Source: Pontederia crassipes (taxonomy: Eukaryota; Streptophyta; Magnoliopsida; Commelinales; Pontederiaceae). Taken from it: 64,000 nucleotides of DNA. Position numbers and translations under genes: made by a program. Shown in pieces: positions 35,253 through 45,801 of the stretch. Numbering within the stretch: position 1 is the stretch's first letter; every line of letters begins with the position of its first letter. A model generated the notes under the pieces. It made no database searches. It saw only the letters and a program-made list of their open reading frames with translations, and was not told where the DNA came from. The stretch spans positions 20,712,157 to 20,776,156 of the forward strand of contig CM060192.1 in the NCBI GenBank assembly GCA_030549335.1, written 5' to 3'.

Positions 35253-35850
35253 GGTCATTCTCAGACACAACATCACGTGTGGCGATTAGGCGAAGGGGCA
35301 CGCAGCCAAAGCTGTTCTATGTATACAATAGAAGTATTATGATCGAGAGTCGCTCTCATTGGCTTTCAATCATGGACACTCATCATGGGATTGTGACACT
35401 AGCGCATTGAGACACCAATGTGGACACTTGAGCGCTTTAACATATGAATGGTCATTTGGAGAATCACGGGGCACCGAGAAGAATATGTGAGTTGTCACTC
35501 CACGCTCGATGCACAAATATTAAAATTTGGAATCTTACTTGCATTATGTGGAACACAAAATATATATGGACTTGGGGATGTACTAGTGGACTCCTCCTTA
35601 CAACTCTGCTAAGTCTAAATATAAAAGTGGAAATGTAAGACTAATGCTCTATGGGTAACTTAATCAGTCATAAGTATGGCCTTAGAAATGCACAAGGATG
35701 GATAACTTGACACTCCGTAAGATTACACAATGCAGGGTGACTGCATGTAGTCCTTGGATGACTCTAAGCAGTTGCAAGCTTAAGTTAGACAACATTGGCG
35801 CTCGAGGCTTTGTGTGTCATGTTACGAAAGAACATCCCACGACATTCTCT
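35253..35850. repeat. Long direct repeat, copy 1
   Basis: Collinear with 37788-38510. Shared blocks include GGGTCATTCTC, GAAGTATTAT, CTTTCAATCATG, CTTACTTGCATTATGT, GAACACAAAATA, CCGTAAGATTA and CATGTAGTCCTTGGA. Copies are about 75-80% alike by eye and differ in insertions. They could be the old LTRs of one retroelement with a 1.9-kb non-coding interior, or two separate copies of a repeat. Confidence 0.6.
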
Positions 35851-37787
35851 CTCACCAAAGTCGGCGATGCTCCAATGCCGTTGTTTAGAATTCTTCGGGG
35901 TCTTTGTCTTCAATCTTGACTTCGCGTGTTTAGTTGGAGTCCACCTTCTTTGTCTTGACTTCTACTTCATTAGCGCTACACAACATCAGAAATGTCCATA
36001 TCATTTCTCGACTAGCTGAGAACCCTTTCCTCATGCTTGCTTTACTTAGTAATCATTTGTTCGATTCGGATTCGTCACCTGTGTAGTGCCAGTGGAGTTC
36101 GCAATGTGAGCGATCTTATCCATCCATTAAGTTTCTATAGGCTTTAGTTTCTCTATACTTGGGCAGTGTCAATGCGGTTGGTTTTACTTGTTTGAAGGAA
36201 CAATTCTTGAATGACTTTGTGAGTAGCTCGGAGAAGAAGTTGCTTCGGGATCGCGACAAGAGTACGATGAAAGCCTGGTATTTGATAGGGACGACTTGAT
36301 TCGATGTCTCCATGTTGCAATTGGCTATGACATGGAGACATCCATCCGTCGACCAACTCACCCTTAATGGTCATTTGGGATTTTGATGGTTCAAGGCAAA
36401 GTAGAGTTTTTCAATTGGACACCTTAGAACTTGTCTACTTTGAGCCATTGCTGGGAGTGATGAGAGTCTTCCCACTACTAGAATGGGCCTTATTCTGATT
36501 CTGGGACATCTCTTGAAGTTTTGGCAATACCTTTGGGCTTGAATAGGGCAATGTCATTGTGTTCGTCAATAAAGATAATACACCTTTGACACTTGTCTGT
36601 CTGTTGGTGTTAGACAAAGTGATATCATTTTGCTTGTCAACAAAGATCATGCACCTTTGACAAATTCATCCATTGAGCGACTGACTCTCATAGAAGAGTA
36701 GTCATTTTGGATCTTCATCGATCCATAGTGATGTTCATGAAGACGCTCCACTTGATGGAAAGCTTATTCATGTTGGAGAACTCGTGGTGCGAGCTTCCAA
36801 CTTCACCTTCATCTTCATTCGAAAGGACAACATCAACAATGTGTCATTCAAGTCTTGGAGCTTGATCTTGGAGGGCACTTCGATTATTCGAGGCGTTGGT
36901 CGAGAGAAGAGACAGAACTTCACCAAATATGCTCAGACCATTTACCAAATTAGACGTTGGAGTTGAGATGTCAGTTTGTGTTGGCATGTATTAGACTCGT
37001 TTTAGCTCGTGACGAGTGACATTATACCACTTGCAGGAGGACACATGATGAGGCAGGCTAGACTAATAGCTGATCCTAGAGTGTATGCATGAGATCGACA
37101 CTTTGCCCCATTTGCGGGAGACATCTTAATGTGACGGGTAGCACGACAAGATGCTTGTGAATGTTATTTCATGGTTGAAAGGGACGTTGAACCTTGATGC
37201 TTGACAATGGGTCAATTTCTGTCGTGGAGTAGATGTGAGCTTCATGTTGCATGACTGGATGTGCGATGCGATGTTATAGAGTATTGAGTAGCACCGGATT
37301 GTCATGACTAGGCATGATGACAATCTCTGAATATGATGTGGATACCTCAAATTACATGGTTGGGCTTGTGATGCGACCTCACGGTATGAGTAATGCAAGA
37401 CCATTATGGCCGGACGCTCTTCTTGACTCAAAGTGATACTTCAGGATTCATGACTGGATATGTGGAGTGGTGATTCATTCGAGTGAACGACGCACGACCG
37501 TCCCAGTTAGGCGGAGTGATTGGATTCGTCATGATAGTGCATGACGGACGTTTCTTAGCATGACATGAGCACATGAAGAACTTACTATGGGGCATGATTG
37601 GACTTGCGATGATGAAGCTTACCAAGCATTTCTTGTTGGTGTCTACATTCAAGGAACATGATGCTAGTACACCAAGGCATTGTCGGGGTTTGCGAGCGGA
37701 AGCACTTTTTCCATGCTAATGTGGCAGTTTGTGAGTGAGTCATCGTCACATGGATCCGAGTATAGTGAACTATACCACTTGTCATGG
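35851..37787. other. Interior between the long direct repeats, non-coding
   Basis: No open frame over 80 codons looks coding. From about 37130 to 37650 it contains degenerate units around GCATGAnTGGAnnTGnGATG. At 36540-36660 CTTTGACA-type blocks occur twice. It may be the decayed interior of a non-autonomous LTR element. Confidence 0.35.
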
Positions 37788-38510
37788 GGTCATTCTCGGA
37801 CAAAGGACTACATGCACAACTAGGCAAAGGGACACCTATCAATGCCTGTTCAGAGTATGCAGCAGAAGTATTATAGTTGAGATAACTTGCCAAGAGATGC
37901 TCTTGTAGGCTTTCAATCATGAATATGATGAGAGTATTCAACGAATTGTCATGGGGACTAATGCGTCGAGGCACTAATGCGAGCGCTTGTGCGTTTCTCA
38001 TTCGGATGGTCATCCAAAGGATCATAAATTCACAAGGCATGGAGAAGAGTCAATGATGTGGGCTGCCAACCCATGCTTAAGGCACATACACTAGAATTGG
38101 GAAGCTTACTTGCATTATGTAGAACACAAAATACATATAGACTCGGGGAGGTCCTAGTGGAATCTTCCTTAAAATAACATAGCTATGGGAGTTGGGTTGG
38201 TGACATGAGATGTGATGAATAATCTCCGGGGGTGCAATTTTACTATAATATTGCAAGATTTCCATTGTCGAACTTTGTAAGTTTAAATACAAAAGTAGAA
38301 ATACAAAAGACTAGTGCTCTACGGGTAACTTGGCCATTAATAAGGATAACCTTACAAAATATGGCACAAGAGAAGATAATTTGGTATTCCGTAAGATTAT
38401 GCAGTGGGGGGACGACTACATGTAGTCCTTGGACTATGAGCGTCCCCAAGCTTAAGTTGAACGACATTGGTACCGCGAGATTTTGTGTGTCATGTCACGA
38501 GAAAATTCCC
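37788..38510. repeat. Long direct repeat, copy 2
   Basis: Second copy of the repeat at 35253-35850. It carries an extra segment around 38170-38280 not present in copy 1. Confidence 0.6.
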
Positions 38511-38637
38511 ATGACAATCGTACCTCCCATGAACCTTTGTCGACTTTCGTTTCCTCCCTTGATTGCTTACTTCGATGAACGAAAAAACTACGATTATCAA
38601 AATGACTAAAAAAACTTAGTCAAGATGGAAATCCTAA

Positions 38638-39298
38638 GGCTGCATTTGGCAATCGAAATCGTAGTGCCTCCGAGTTCCACGTGAATAGTTGATTTGATAG
38701 ATTAGTTTGTGGTGTATTTAGATAGAGTGGAACATAATGATGATGAACCAAAAAATTGATGTGATAACAAAAAATATATGTGATAGATTAATTTTAGTGG
38801 GTGCTTGAATAAAAAGTAGATTTTCTAAATATAAAATATAATTTTATTAATTAATAAAAATAAAGTATAAATTAAATTTTTTATTAAAAAATTGTTAAAA
38901 TATATTATTTAAATATAAAAATTTGTTTTTAATAAATTATATTTAATGAAATATTAATTTTTTATGAAATAACAAGTAAGAAATAATATTATATTAATAT
39001 TTTATAAGAGTAATGTGAGAGAAAAAAATAAAGAGTAATGTGAAACAAATTATTTTATAAGAGTAATGTGAGAGAGAAAAAATAAAGAAAGAAAAATGAA
39101 ATTAAAAAAAGTGTCACGTCCCAAAAAAATTGGAAAAAAGGAGAACCAACTTGGTTCCACCTAGTGGGAATGAAGGTCACATAAACTTAGTTCCCACCTT
39201 GAGTTCTCGGTGCGATTCCGCCAAATGTCACATTATTTAGCGAAACCGACGGGAACCGAGCTTTGGTTCTAGCCTAGTTCCGGTTGCCAAACAAGCCC
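38638..39298. mobile_element. PIF/Harbinger-type MITE with TAA target duplication
   Basis: The left end GGCTGCATTTGGCAATCG and the inverted right end GGGCTTGTTTGGCAACCGG are flanked by TAA (38635-38637 and 39299-39301). 661 bp, AT-rich centre, no transposase. Confidence 0.68.
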
Positions 39299-39301
39299 TA
39301 A

Positions 39302-40379
39302 ATGATGTCAATTATGATATGTGAAGCAAGAAGATTAGATATGTGTTGATGTATGACAATTTGGAACTCCCCTGACTTAGGGCTTTCTGCAAAAGCTAAT
39401 GGTGAGCAAGGATTATGAACAACAAGAGGACAAAGACAAAAAAATCAATTCTTTCATATGGATACATATGGAAGACCATTTGATTATGGTCTTTAAGACT
39501 AAAAAATAATTGTACATATGGAATGCTATGAAGAGAAAAGGTACGATTAAAAAATAGAATTGTACATATAACTACTCCTTCATGTATATAATGCTTGTAA
39601 AATAAAGAAGGATAAAATGTCATAGATCATATAAATACAATTATTGTCATGGTTAAAGATCATAGCACTTGACTTACTTGAATCGCTACATGTTTCAACT
39701 GTGCTTAACTATCCCACCATATTTTGATATTAATGTCACCACACGATGACTTAATATGGAACTGCTAAGTCCATGGCTGGCCCACCAAGTTAACTAGCCA
39801 TAGAACAAGATATGCTTAAGAGTAGGAAGAAGACAGAAGCATTTGAAGATGAAGATGTTGGAGATGATACTGAAGAAGCTCATTGGTGCGTCATTGCTAG
39901 AACCTTAGACTTGGAAAGAGGCAATTCACAGGAAAACACATAATAAAGCCACCAAAAGGCACTTGCCATAATGATGGGAAAGTACAGTAATTGTAGGGCT
40001 AATTTTCCTATGAGCAACAAGTAGGTGGACCCATGTAGAGGGATGATTAAGACAAGGTTAGAATAGCTTTGAATATGTTTTAGTCGTCCAATACATGTTG
40101 TGGCAATAAATACTGAAGACTGATAAATTGATTTTGGTGTCACCTGACATGTCTCCAAGACTATGGAAGGCCTAATTGACTGCAAGGAAATGATGAAAAC
40201 AGAATAGAGAATTTTTTCAGGAGCAACACCCATTTCAATATTCAAGGTGTTTGATGTTGCAAACTAATTATGGAAGAAATCATCATAGTGCTCCATAATG
40301 TATTATAAGCTTGAGAGATTCGTAAGAATCTCATTCCTATGTTTGTATTTATGAAGAATTTTGATATCAAATTTTATAA
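39302..40379. other. Intergenic, no gene recognised
   Basis: A minus-strand frame of 121 codons (39880-40245) is the longest; it has no recognisable domain and is probably chance. The right part may belong to the retroelement fossil that starts near 40380. Confidence 0.35.
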
Positions 40380-42830
40380 ATCTGTGTATGCATAGGAAAC
40401 AACATAAAAATTATAGTTGTGAAAAAGTTTGTTCCTAGTCATGATCTATTATGCCTTCCCACTATGAACATTGAATCAATGCATGTAAGCTTGATAGCAT
40501 GATTTAAAGTGGAATAAATAAAGAAAAAAAATCTAGTGAACAACATAACATGTGTTGTCCCTTGTGAACATTGTTTGATTGGAAAAATAGTTCGAAAGTT
40601 ATTTTTGCTTGGAATTAGGTCAACAGAAATATTGGAATTAATTCATTCAGATATTTGTAGTTCATAAGTATTGCTACACACGATAGAAAAGAGTATTTTA
40701 TAACATTCATAAATGTTTAGTCCAATTTTCCTATGTTTATTTCTTAGAAAGAAAAACTTCTAAACAGATATAAAAGTGGAGTAAAAAAAAATATGAAGAC
40801 CAATTAAGACATTAACGATGGACGGATAGAAAAAGGTGTGCATACCTCTAAAAAGATTATTGCATTTAAACAGGCATACATATGTATACTACTATGCCTT
40901 ATATGACACAGTAAAATAATGTGACAGAAGAAAAGAATAAATCCATTATGAGTCTAATAAAGTATATGTTGTCATAGTGAGGCTCCCAAAGAGTTTTGGG
41001 GTGAAGCAATAGTGATTGCTATATATATTAGGGTGCATAGACACATCTGTGTATGCACCCAGCAATCCCTCTCTAGCAGCTGTCGAATCACGGTGGATGA
41101 CCCAAATCGATGCACGAGTAGGTGCTTCGATTTATTTCTCCTAGTCATTTAGTGCTCCGGTTCAACGGATGGTTTAGTGCTCTCAACCGGCGGATGCTTC
41201 ACCACGAAGCTAGGGCAAAATCCATTCCGCACGACATCCTTTGGTTGAAAGCTTAAGGGCAAGAAGACACAAACTGCTCTTCTCGACAACGAGTCTCCCT
41301 ACAATTGACGATGAGTCTCCTTGCAAGAAGATGCAAACCACTGATCTTCCTACAAGGAGAATGCAAATCCCTTTCTAAAAGTTGGACCACCTGCAATAAG
41401 ATGCAAGTCTCCATTTTCGTTGTTGCTTCGTTGTTTCTACTGAGAAGTTCCATTTTGCTCCCTTTTCAGAAAATATCATGCAAATAGCAAACCAATTATG
41501 GGAATGGAGACTCGCATCTTGGTGCTAGTAGTCTAGTTGTTAGAGAGGGATTTGTGTTCTTCTTGTAGGGATACTCGCCGTCGATTGCAGGGAGACTCGC
41601 GGTTGACAAGAGAGTGTTGCATCTTCTTGCCCTAAAGCTTTCAGCCAAATGATGTTGTCCGAGATGGTTTTTGCCCTAGCTTCGTGGTGAAGCATCCGCC
41701 GGTCAGGAGCACTAAACCATCTGCTAAACAGTAGCATGAAATGACTAGGAGCAATAAGGCAGCTGCTAGAGAGGGGTTGTGGGGTGCATACACAGAATAT
41801 ACTTATATACATATATATGCAACAACCTGATGACTTTCAAGTGGAAGGTTGGGAGAATGAGGTGTTATGCTAGAAAATTTATTATATGGCTTAAAATAGT
41901 CATCACCTCAGTGATTTTTTAAACTTCATATGATGGTTACCCAATTTGATTACATCACGAACAAATTGAATCATTGTGAATTTATAATAATGTCATTATA
42001 TGTGGATGACATTTTGTCCACTGAAAATAATGCCATGATGCAAAATATTGTAAAAGAAATTTGAGTCAAAAGTTTGAAATGAAGGATGTGGAGATGTGCC
42101 CTATCTTATTGGAATACAAATTATTCGAGATCAAAGCTTAAGGACTTGGAGCTTGACTTTAAAACAATATCCAAACAAAAAATTAAAGAGATTTGAAATG
42201 TGATATAGTAATCCAATCCCCACGCTGCTTGTGAAAGAAAAAGGATGTAGTAAGAGTCAGTGCCTTAATCTTGGATAAATTTTTTTGGAGGTTTCGTAGG
42301 CACACATAGTAGGAAGTTAATGTATGCCATTTGTGCATAAGGTGTGATTTGACTTTTTTTTCTGGAAGCATATTTAAAAAATTTCAAAGTAATCTTGAAA
42401 AGGTACATTGATAAGCCAACAAGAGGATACTACGATATTTAAGAGGCACAATGCCTTTGGGGTTGACATACATACACTTAAGCCTATTCGAATGCATATT
42501 TGGAGGGAAAATATTGATAATTGAAAATTCATATCATGCCGCTTGTTTATGTTTGATGGTGCAACTATTTTTTAGGATAGCAAGAAATAAGAACGTGTGA
42601 CGAAAATATTGTGTGACAATGCATTTAAATTAATCTGTGCTTGGGATGTCTAAATGAAAATGATACAAAAAAAATATGTATTTGAATTTTTGGATGAAAA
42701 AAAATATTACATAGGAAGAGTGCAGTTATAGTTGTTGCAAATATTTAATCATAATTTAAAATATAGACATGAGCATGATGCCCTTTCCAATATTTTACAA
42801 TTTTAAGGCTGTTGATAGTTCATCAATTTT
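40380..42830 (+). mobile_element. Ty1-copia retrotransposon fossil, split by a foldback element
   Basis: Plus-strand remains in the order expected for Ty1-copia: a zinc-finger and integrase part (about 40540-41030), a reverse transcriptase part with a YVDD-type box (about 41880-42180), and an RNase H-like part to about 42830. A foldback element (41031-41798) sits between integrase and reverse transcriptase. The copy is old and heavily broken, with well over ten interruptions, and no LTRs could be paired around it. Confidence 0.7.
41031..41798. mobile_element. Foldback element with long inverted arms, nested in the copia fossil
   Basis: The two arms (about 41031-41270 and 41600-41798) are inverted copies of each other. 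GTGTATGCACCC, CCTCTCTAGCAGCT, GACTAGGAG(C/A), GCATCCGCCGGT, CTTCGTGGTGAAGC and GCCCTAGCTTCG-type blocks appear in reverse order and orientation. The outermost 30 bp form a further small hairpin. The spacer holds repeats of GAGTCTCC and GATGCAA. No coding frame is seen. The exact ends and target duplication are uncertain. Confidence 0.65.
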
Positions 42831-42969
42831 TTATATGATATTAGTGTAAAATGAAAAAAAAAAATCCTGAAGTTAAATTATGGTATTTTTATTTAAAACA
42901 TTCTTTTCTAATGATGCTTCATCTAGTCATTTAATCATTCTACTATTTGTAGGACTATGTGTTTTTAGT

Positions 42970-43399
42970 CGTATTCAATGATATAATGATCTTTATCATG
43001 AGTTGCATGTAACCGAGTCAGAAGAACATGCAGATCTTGGGATCCATCTATATAATTTGGCAGCCATAATTGAATCCCTTGAAAGGTTCTTCTCCAAGTT
43101 CTTATGGGACCCAATCAAAGATAAGAAGGGTACACACTTTATAAATTGGGATACTACCTAAAAATCTTGGAAACCTTGGAATGAGGAGACATTCTTGCAT
43201 CCATACCTCCCTCCCTGCCAAAGGGGTCATGGAAATACTAAGCTAGGAGCCCTCCATGGTATAAGTCCTTCTCAACAAGTATGGTCCATCATAATCCTTA
43301 ATGCACACTTGGATTTCCAGAAGTATATTGGCTTGGGAATCACCACTTCCACTAAGTCACGATCCTACATTCATAAACACCCTTGCACTTATCTACTCT
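42970..43399 (+). mobile_element. Plant LINE fragment, left part
   Basis: Translation gives LERFFSKFLWDPIKDKKGTHF followed by INWDTT, which fits the end of the reverse-transcriptase region of plant L1-type LINEs. The fragment is broken by frame changes and continues after the CACTA insertion at 43400-44245. Both 5' and 3' ends of the LINE are missing or unrecognised. Confidence 0.55.
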
Positions 43400-44245
43400 C
43401 ACTAAGAAAAATGCATTTTTCTGACGGTTGAAGCTATCCTTCGGAATTTTCGGTGCATCCACGGCTCGAGCTGCGGGTAAATAATTACACTGTTTCCCAC
43501 AGTTGCAGCCGTGGGAAACCTAAAAATAATATTTTTTATATGATGGATTGGAATAAAATTTTTTAAGGGGGGTTTAATAAATATTTTTTGGTGTTTCCCA
43601 CGGCTTGAGCCGTGGGAATTTGAAAATATATTTTAAATTGTGAGAACCATTTGAAAATATTTTTTGGTGTTTTCCACAGCTCAAGCAGTCTCAACCTTCC
43701 CACGGCTGCAGCTATGAGAACCATTTCCTACGGCTCTAACCGTGGGAAGTTCTCATGGCTAAAACCGTGGGAAGTGTTCCCATGGCGTACGGCCGTGGGC
43801 GAGGTTTTTTTAAAAAATTGAAATAATTGTTCCGACAGTTGAAGCCCTGAGAAGGAACCTTCCCACAATTGAAGCCGTAGGAAAATGTTCCTATGGCTAG
43901 AATCGTGGGAAGCAGTTCCCGTTTCCAGAATGTTCCCATGGCTCCAGCCGTGGGAGCGCTTTTCTCGTGGCCTATGCCGTGGGAACCTTCCCACGACTGC
44001 AGTCGTGAGAACCTTCCTATGGACAGCCGTGAGAACCATTTCTTACGGCTCTAACTGTGGGAAGTTCACATGGCTAAAACTGTGGGAAGAGTTACCATGA
44101 CTGCATTCCAACGGTTGCCTCCTGTCGGAATAACCTTCGGAAACTGGTAGTGTCTCTCCGTTGACCTCTTGAAAGAGCCATTTTTCATCATAGCCATGGT
44201 TTTTCCATGGCTTTAACCATGGGAAAGAGCCATTTTCTAATAGTG
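43400..44245. mobile_element. Small non-autonomous CACTA element built of palindromes
   Basis: It begins CACTAAGAAAAATG after TCT (43397-43399). Two right ends fit: ...TAGTG at 44152 followed by TCT (44153-44155), and ...TAGTG at 44245 followed by TCT (44246-44248). The outer one, inverted, reads CACTATTAGAAAATGGC, closer to the left end. The inside holds about fifteen imperfect copies of TTCCCACGGCTnnAGCCGTGGGAA. It has no transposase gene and is nested in a LINE. Confidence 0.65.
43440..44240. repeat. Array of about fifteen 24-bp imperfect palindromes
   Basis: The unit is (T)TCCCACGGCT-2-AGCCGTGGGAA and variants (ATGGCT, ACAGTT, ACGACT halves). Good copies lie near 43590-43612, 43728-43748, 43937-43956 and 43980-44010. 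Each can form a hairpin, and the whole array could fold into many short stems. Confidence 0.75.
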
Positions 44246-44720
44246 TCTCTTCGTTGACCTCTCAAAAGCTGACTATAACTATAGCCTTCTCCTCCCTCTT
44301 CGGTGAACCTTTTTTCCAAGCCACATATAACTCTGTCTCAACTTCTACCAATGATGATATGTGGCCTTGGGTAATGGGTACCATGACAAATCATTTTACA
44401 AATTCTTTAGCCACCAATCTCGCCATAACATTGCGGTTGGAGGGTTTTTGTGGTCTAAAGTGTGGAACAACCATATACAACAAAAGATACACCTATTCTT
44501 ATGGAAATTGTTACATAAGAATATAATCCAACTATTCTTCCATCTTGCTCCCTGAAGGCTATGATAAAGACTTGCTATCTCTTTTTGCTTACTTCTTATG
44601 GAGTATATGGTCTTTGAGAAATGATGCATATTTTAGATCTCGAAAGCAACCGTCAAAACTATTTGGATTCGAGCAACTGGCTAGGCACGCTGAATTTGCT
44701 GAGGCACCTGAGGTCCCTTG
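44246..44720 (+). mobile_element. Plant LINE fragment, right part
   Basis: Translation contains SKVWNNHIQQKIHLFLWKLL and LWSIWSLRNDAYFRSRKQPS, which match the reverse-transcriptase zinc-binding and following region of plant LINEs (zf-RVT type). The fragment is interrupted by stops and a frame change near 44555. It continues the fragment left of 43400. Confidence 0.55.
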
Positions 44721-45801
44721 TTAACACCCCTACGTTGCGTGAACCTCCTAGGATCTAATGGGAGCCTTCCAGCTTGTCATGTGCGCTCTTCAACACTAAT
44801 AGCTCCTTTGTTGGGACTAACGAGGCAGGAAGACAAGGTTTTCAAGATCTTGATCTACATATTGAGATTTTACGATTTTACGATCCTATCACTTCTTATC
44901 GATTTCGATTTTATCTTCATGGTTTATGCATAACATCTTAATACGATATATATTAATTTTGGTTACAGTTAATTAGGTCAATTTTAATATATTTTGTTAT
45001 TTTAATATGTTTTGATGTATTTTATCTTAAGATTCAATAAAAAAATTTAGTCAAATGTAATTTTAGATTTATGTGTGATAAATTTATCAAAAAATATATA
45101 TTATTCTTTAAAAAAATAATTTTCTCGATCTGATTTCATAATTTTTAAGCTTACGACCTCCCTCCGATCTCATATAAAATTCTGATTTAGACAACTTTGG
45201 TACTACATACATCCCTCCATCTCATAAGAAAATTTCCTTTTTGCATTTGCTAATGGGTGAGTCGCCACCTCAGCTTTGGATATAGGCATTGTCAATATTG
45301 CAAGGGATTAAGCGTTGCGTTGTTAAAGACATCGCCGTACGTTCGAACTCCGATACCTTGATTGTCATCCTGAAGAAAATTGACTGTCCATAGAACATGT
45401 GTGGGATGATAAAAGACATAAGGCAGCTCCTAGATTATATCTCACCCTACTATTTAGCTCACTGTTATCACGATGATGAATTTTTTTGCATCTTTTGCGC
45501 TGGTTACATCCGGGACAATATTTTTAGGATGAAGCCCCAACTTTTCAAGCACTTATTTTTTGACTCTTGAAAGTTTAATTAATAATAACTTTTTTAAAAG
45601 AAGAGCATGAAGAACCAATATACTAGAAGTTTGGATAGGCCAATTTTTTAATCAACCAAAACATATTCAACACTTTATTTATTTATAGTGTAAATAACAC
45701 AAAAAAAATAGAAGTCATCTAAAGGAAATAGGAAAGATATAGAGTGCAATAAAGAGCCATGATAAAAATAAAATAAAATTAACCATGAAAGAAATTGAAG
45801 G
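44721..45801. other. Intergenic, AT-rich, no gene seen
   Basis: No gene recognised. A B-box-like ACGTTCGAACTCC at about 45342 is isolated. Confidence 0.4.

Noticed and set aside
39880-40245. 121-codon minus-strand frame
   Set aside because: No domain and no promoter; next to a retroelement fossil and probably chance.
43440-44240. CRISPR-like look of evenly repeated palindromes
   Set aside because: Copies are degenerate, spacers are not unique or uniform, the host is a plant, and the array has CACTA ends.
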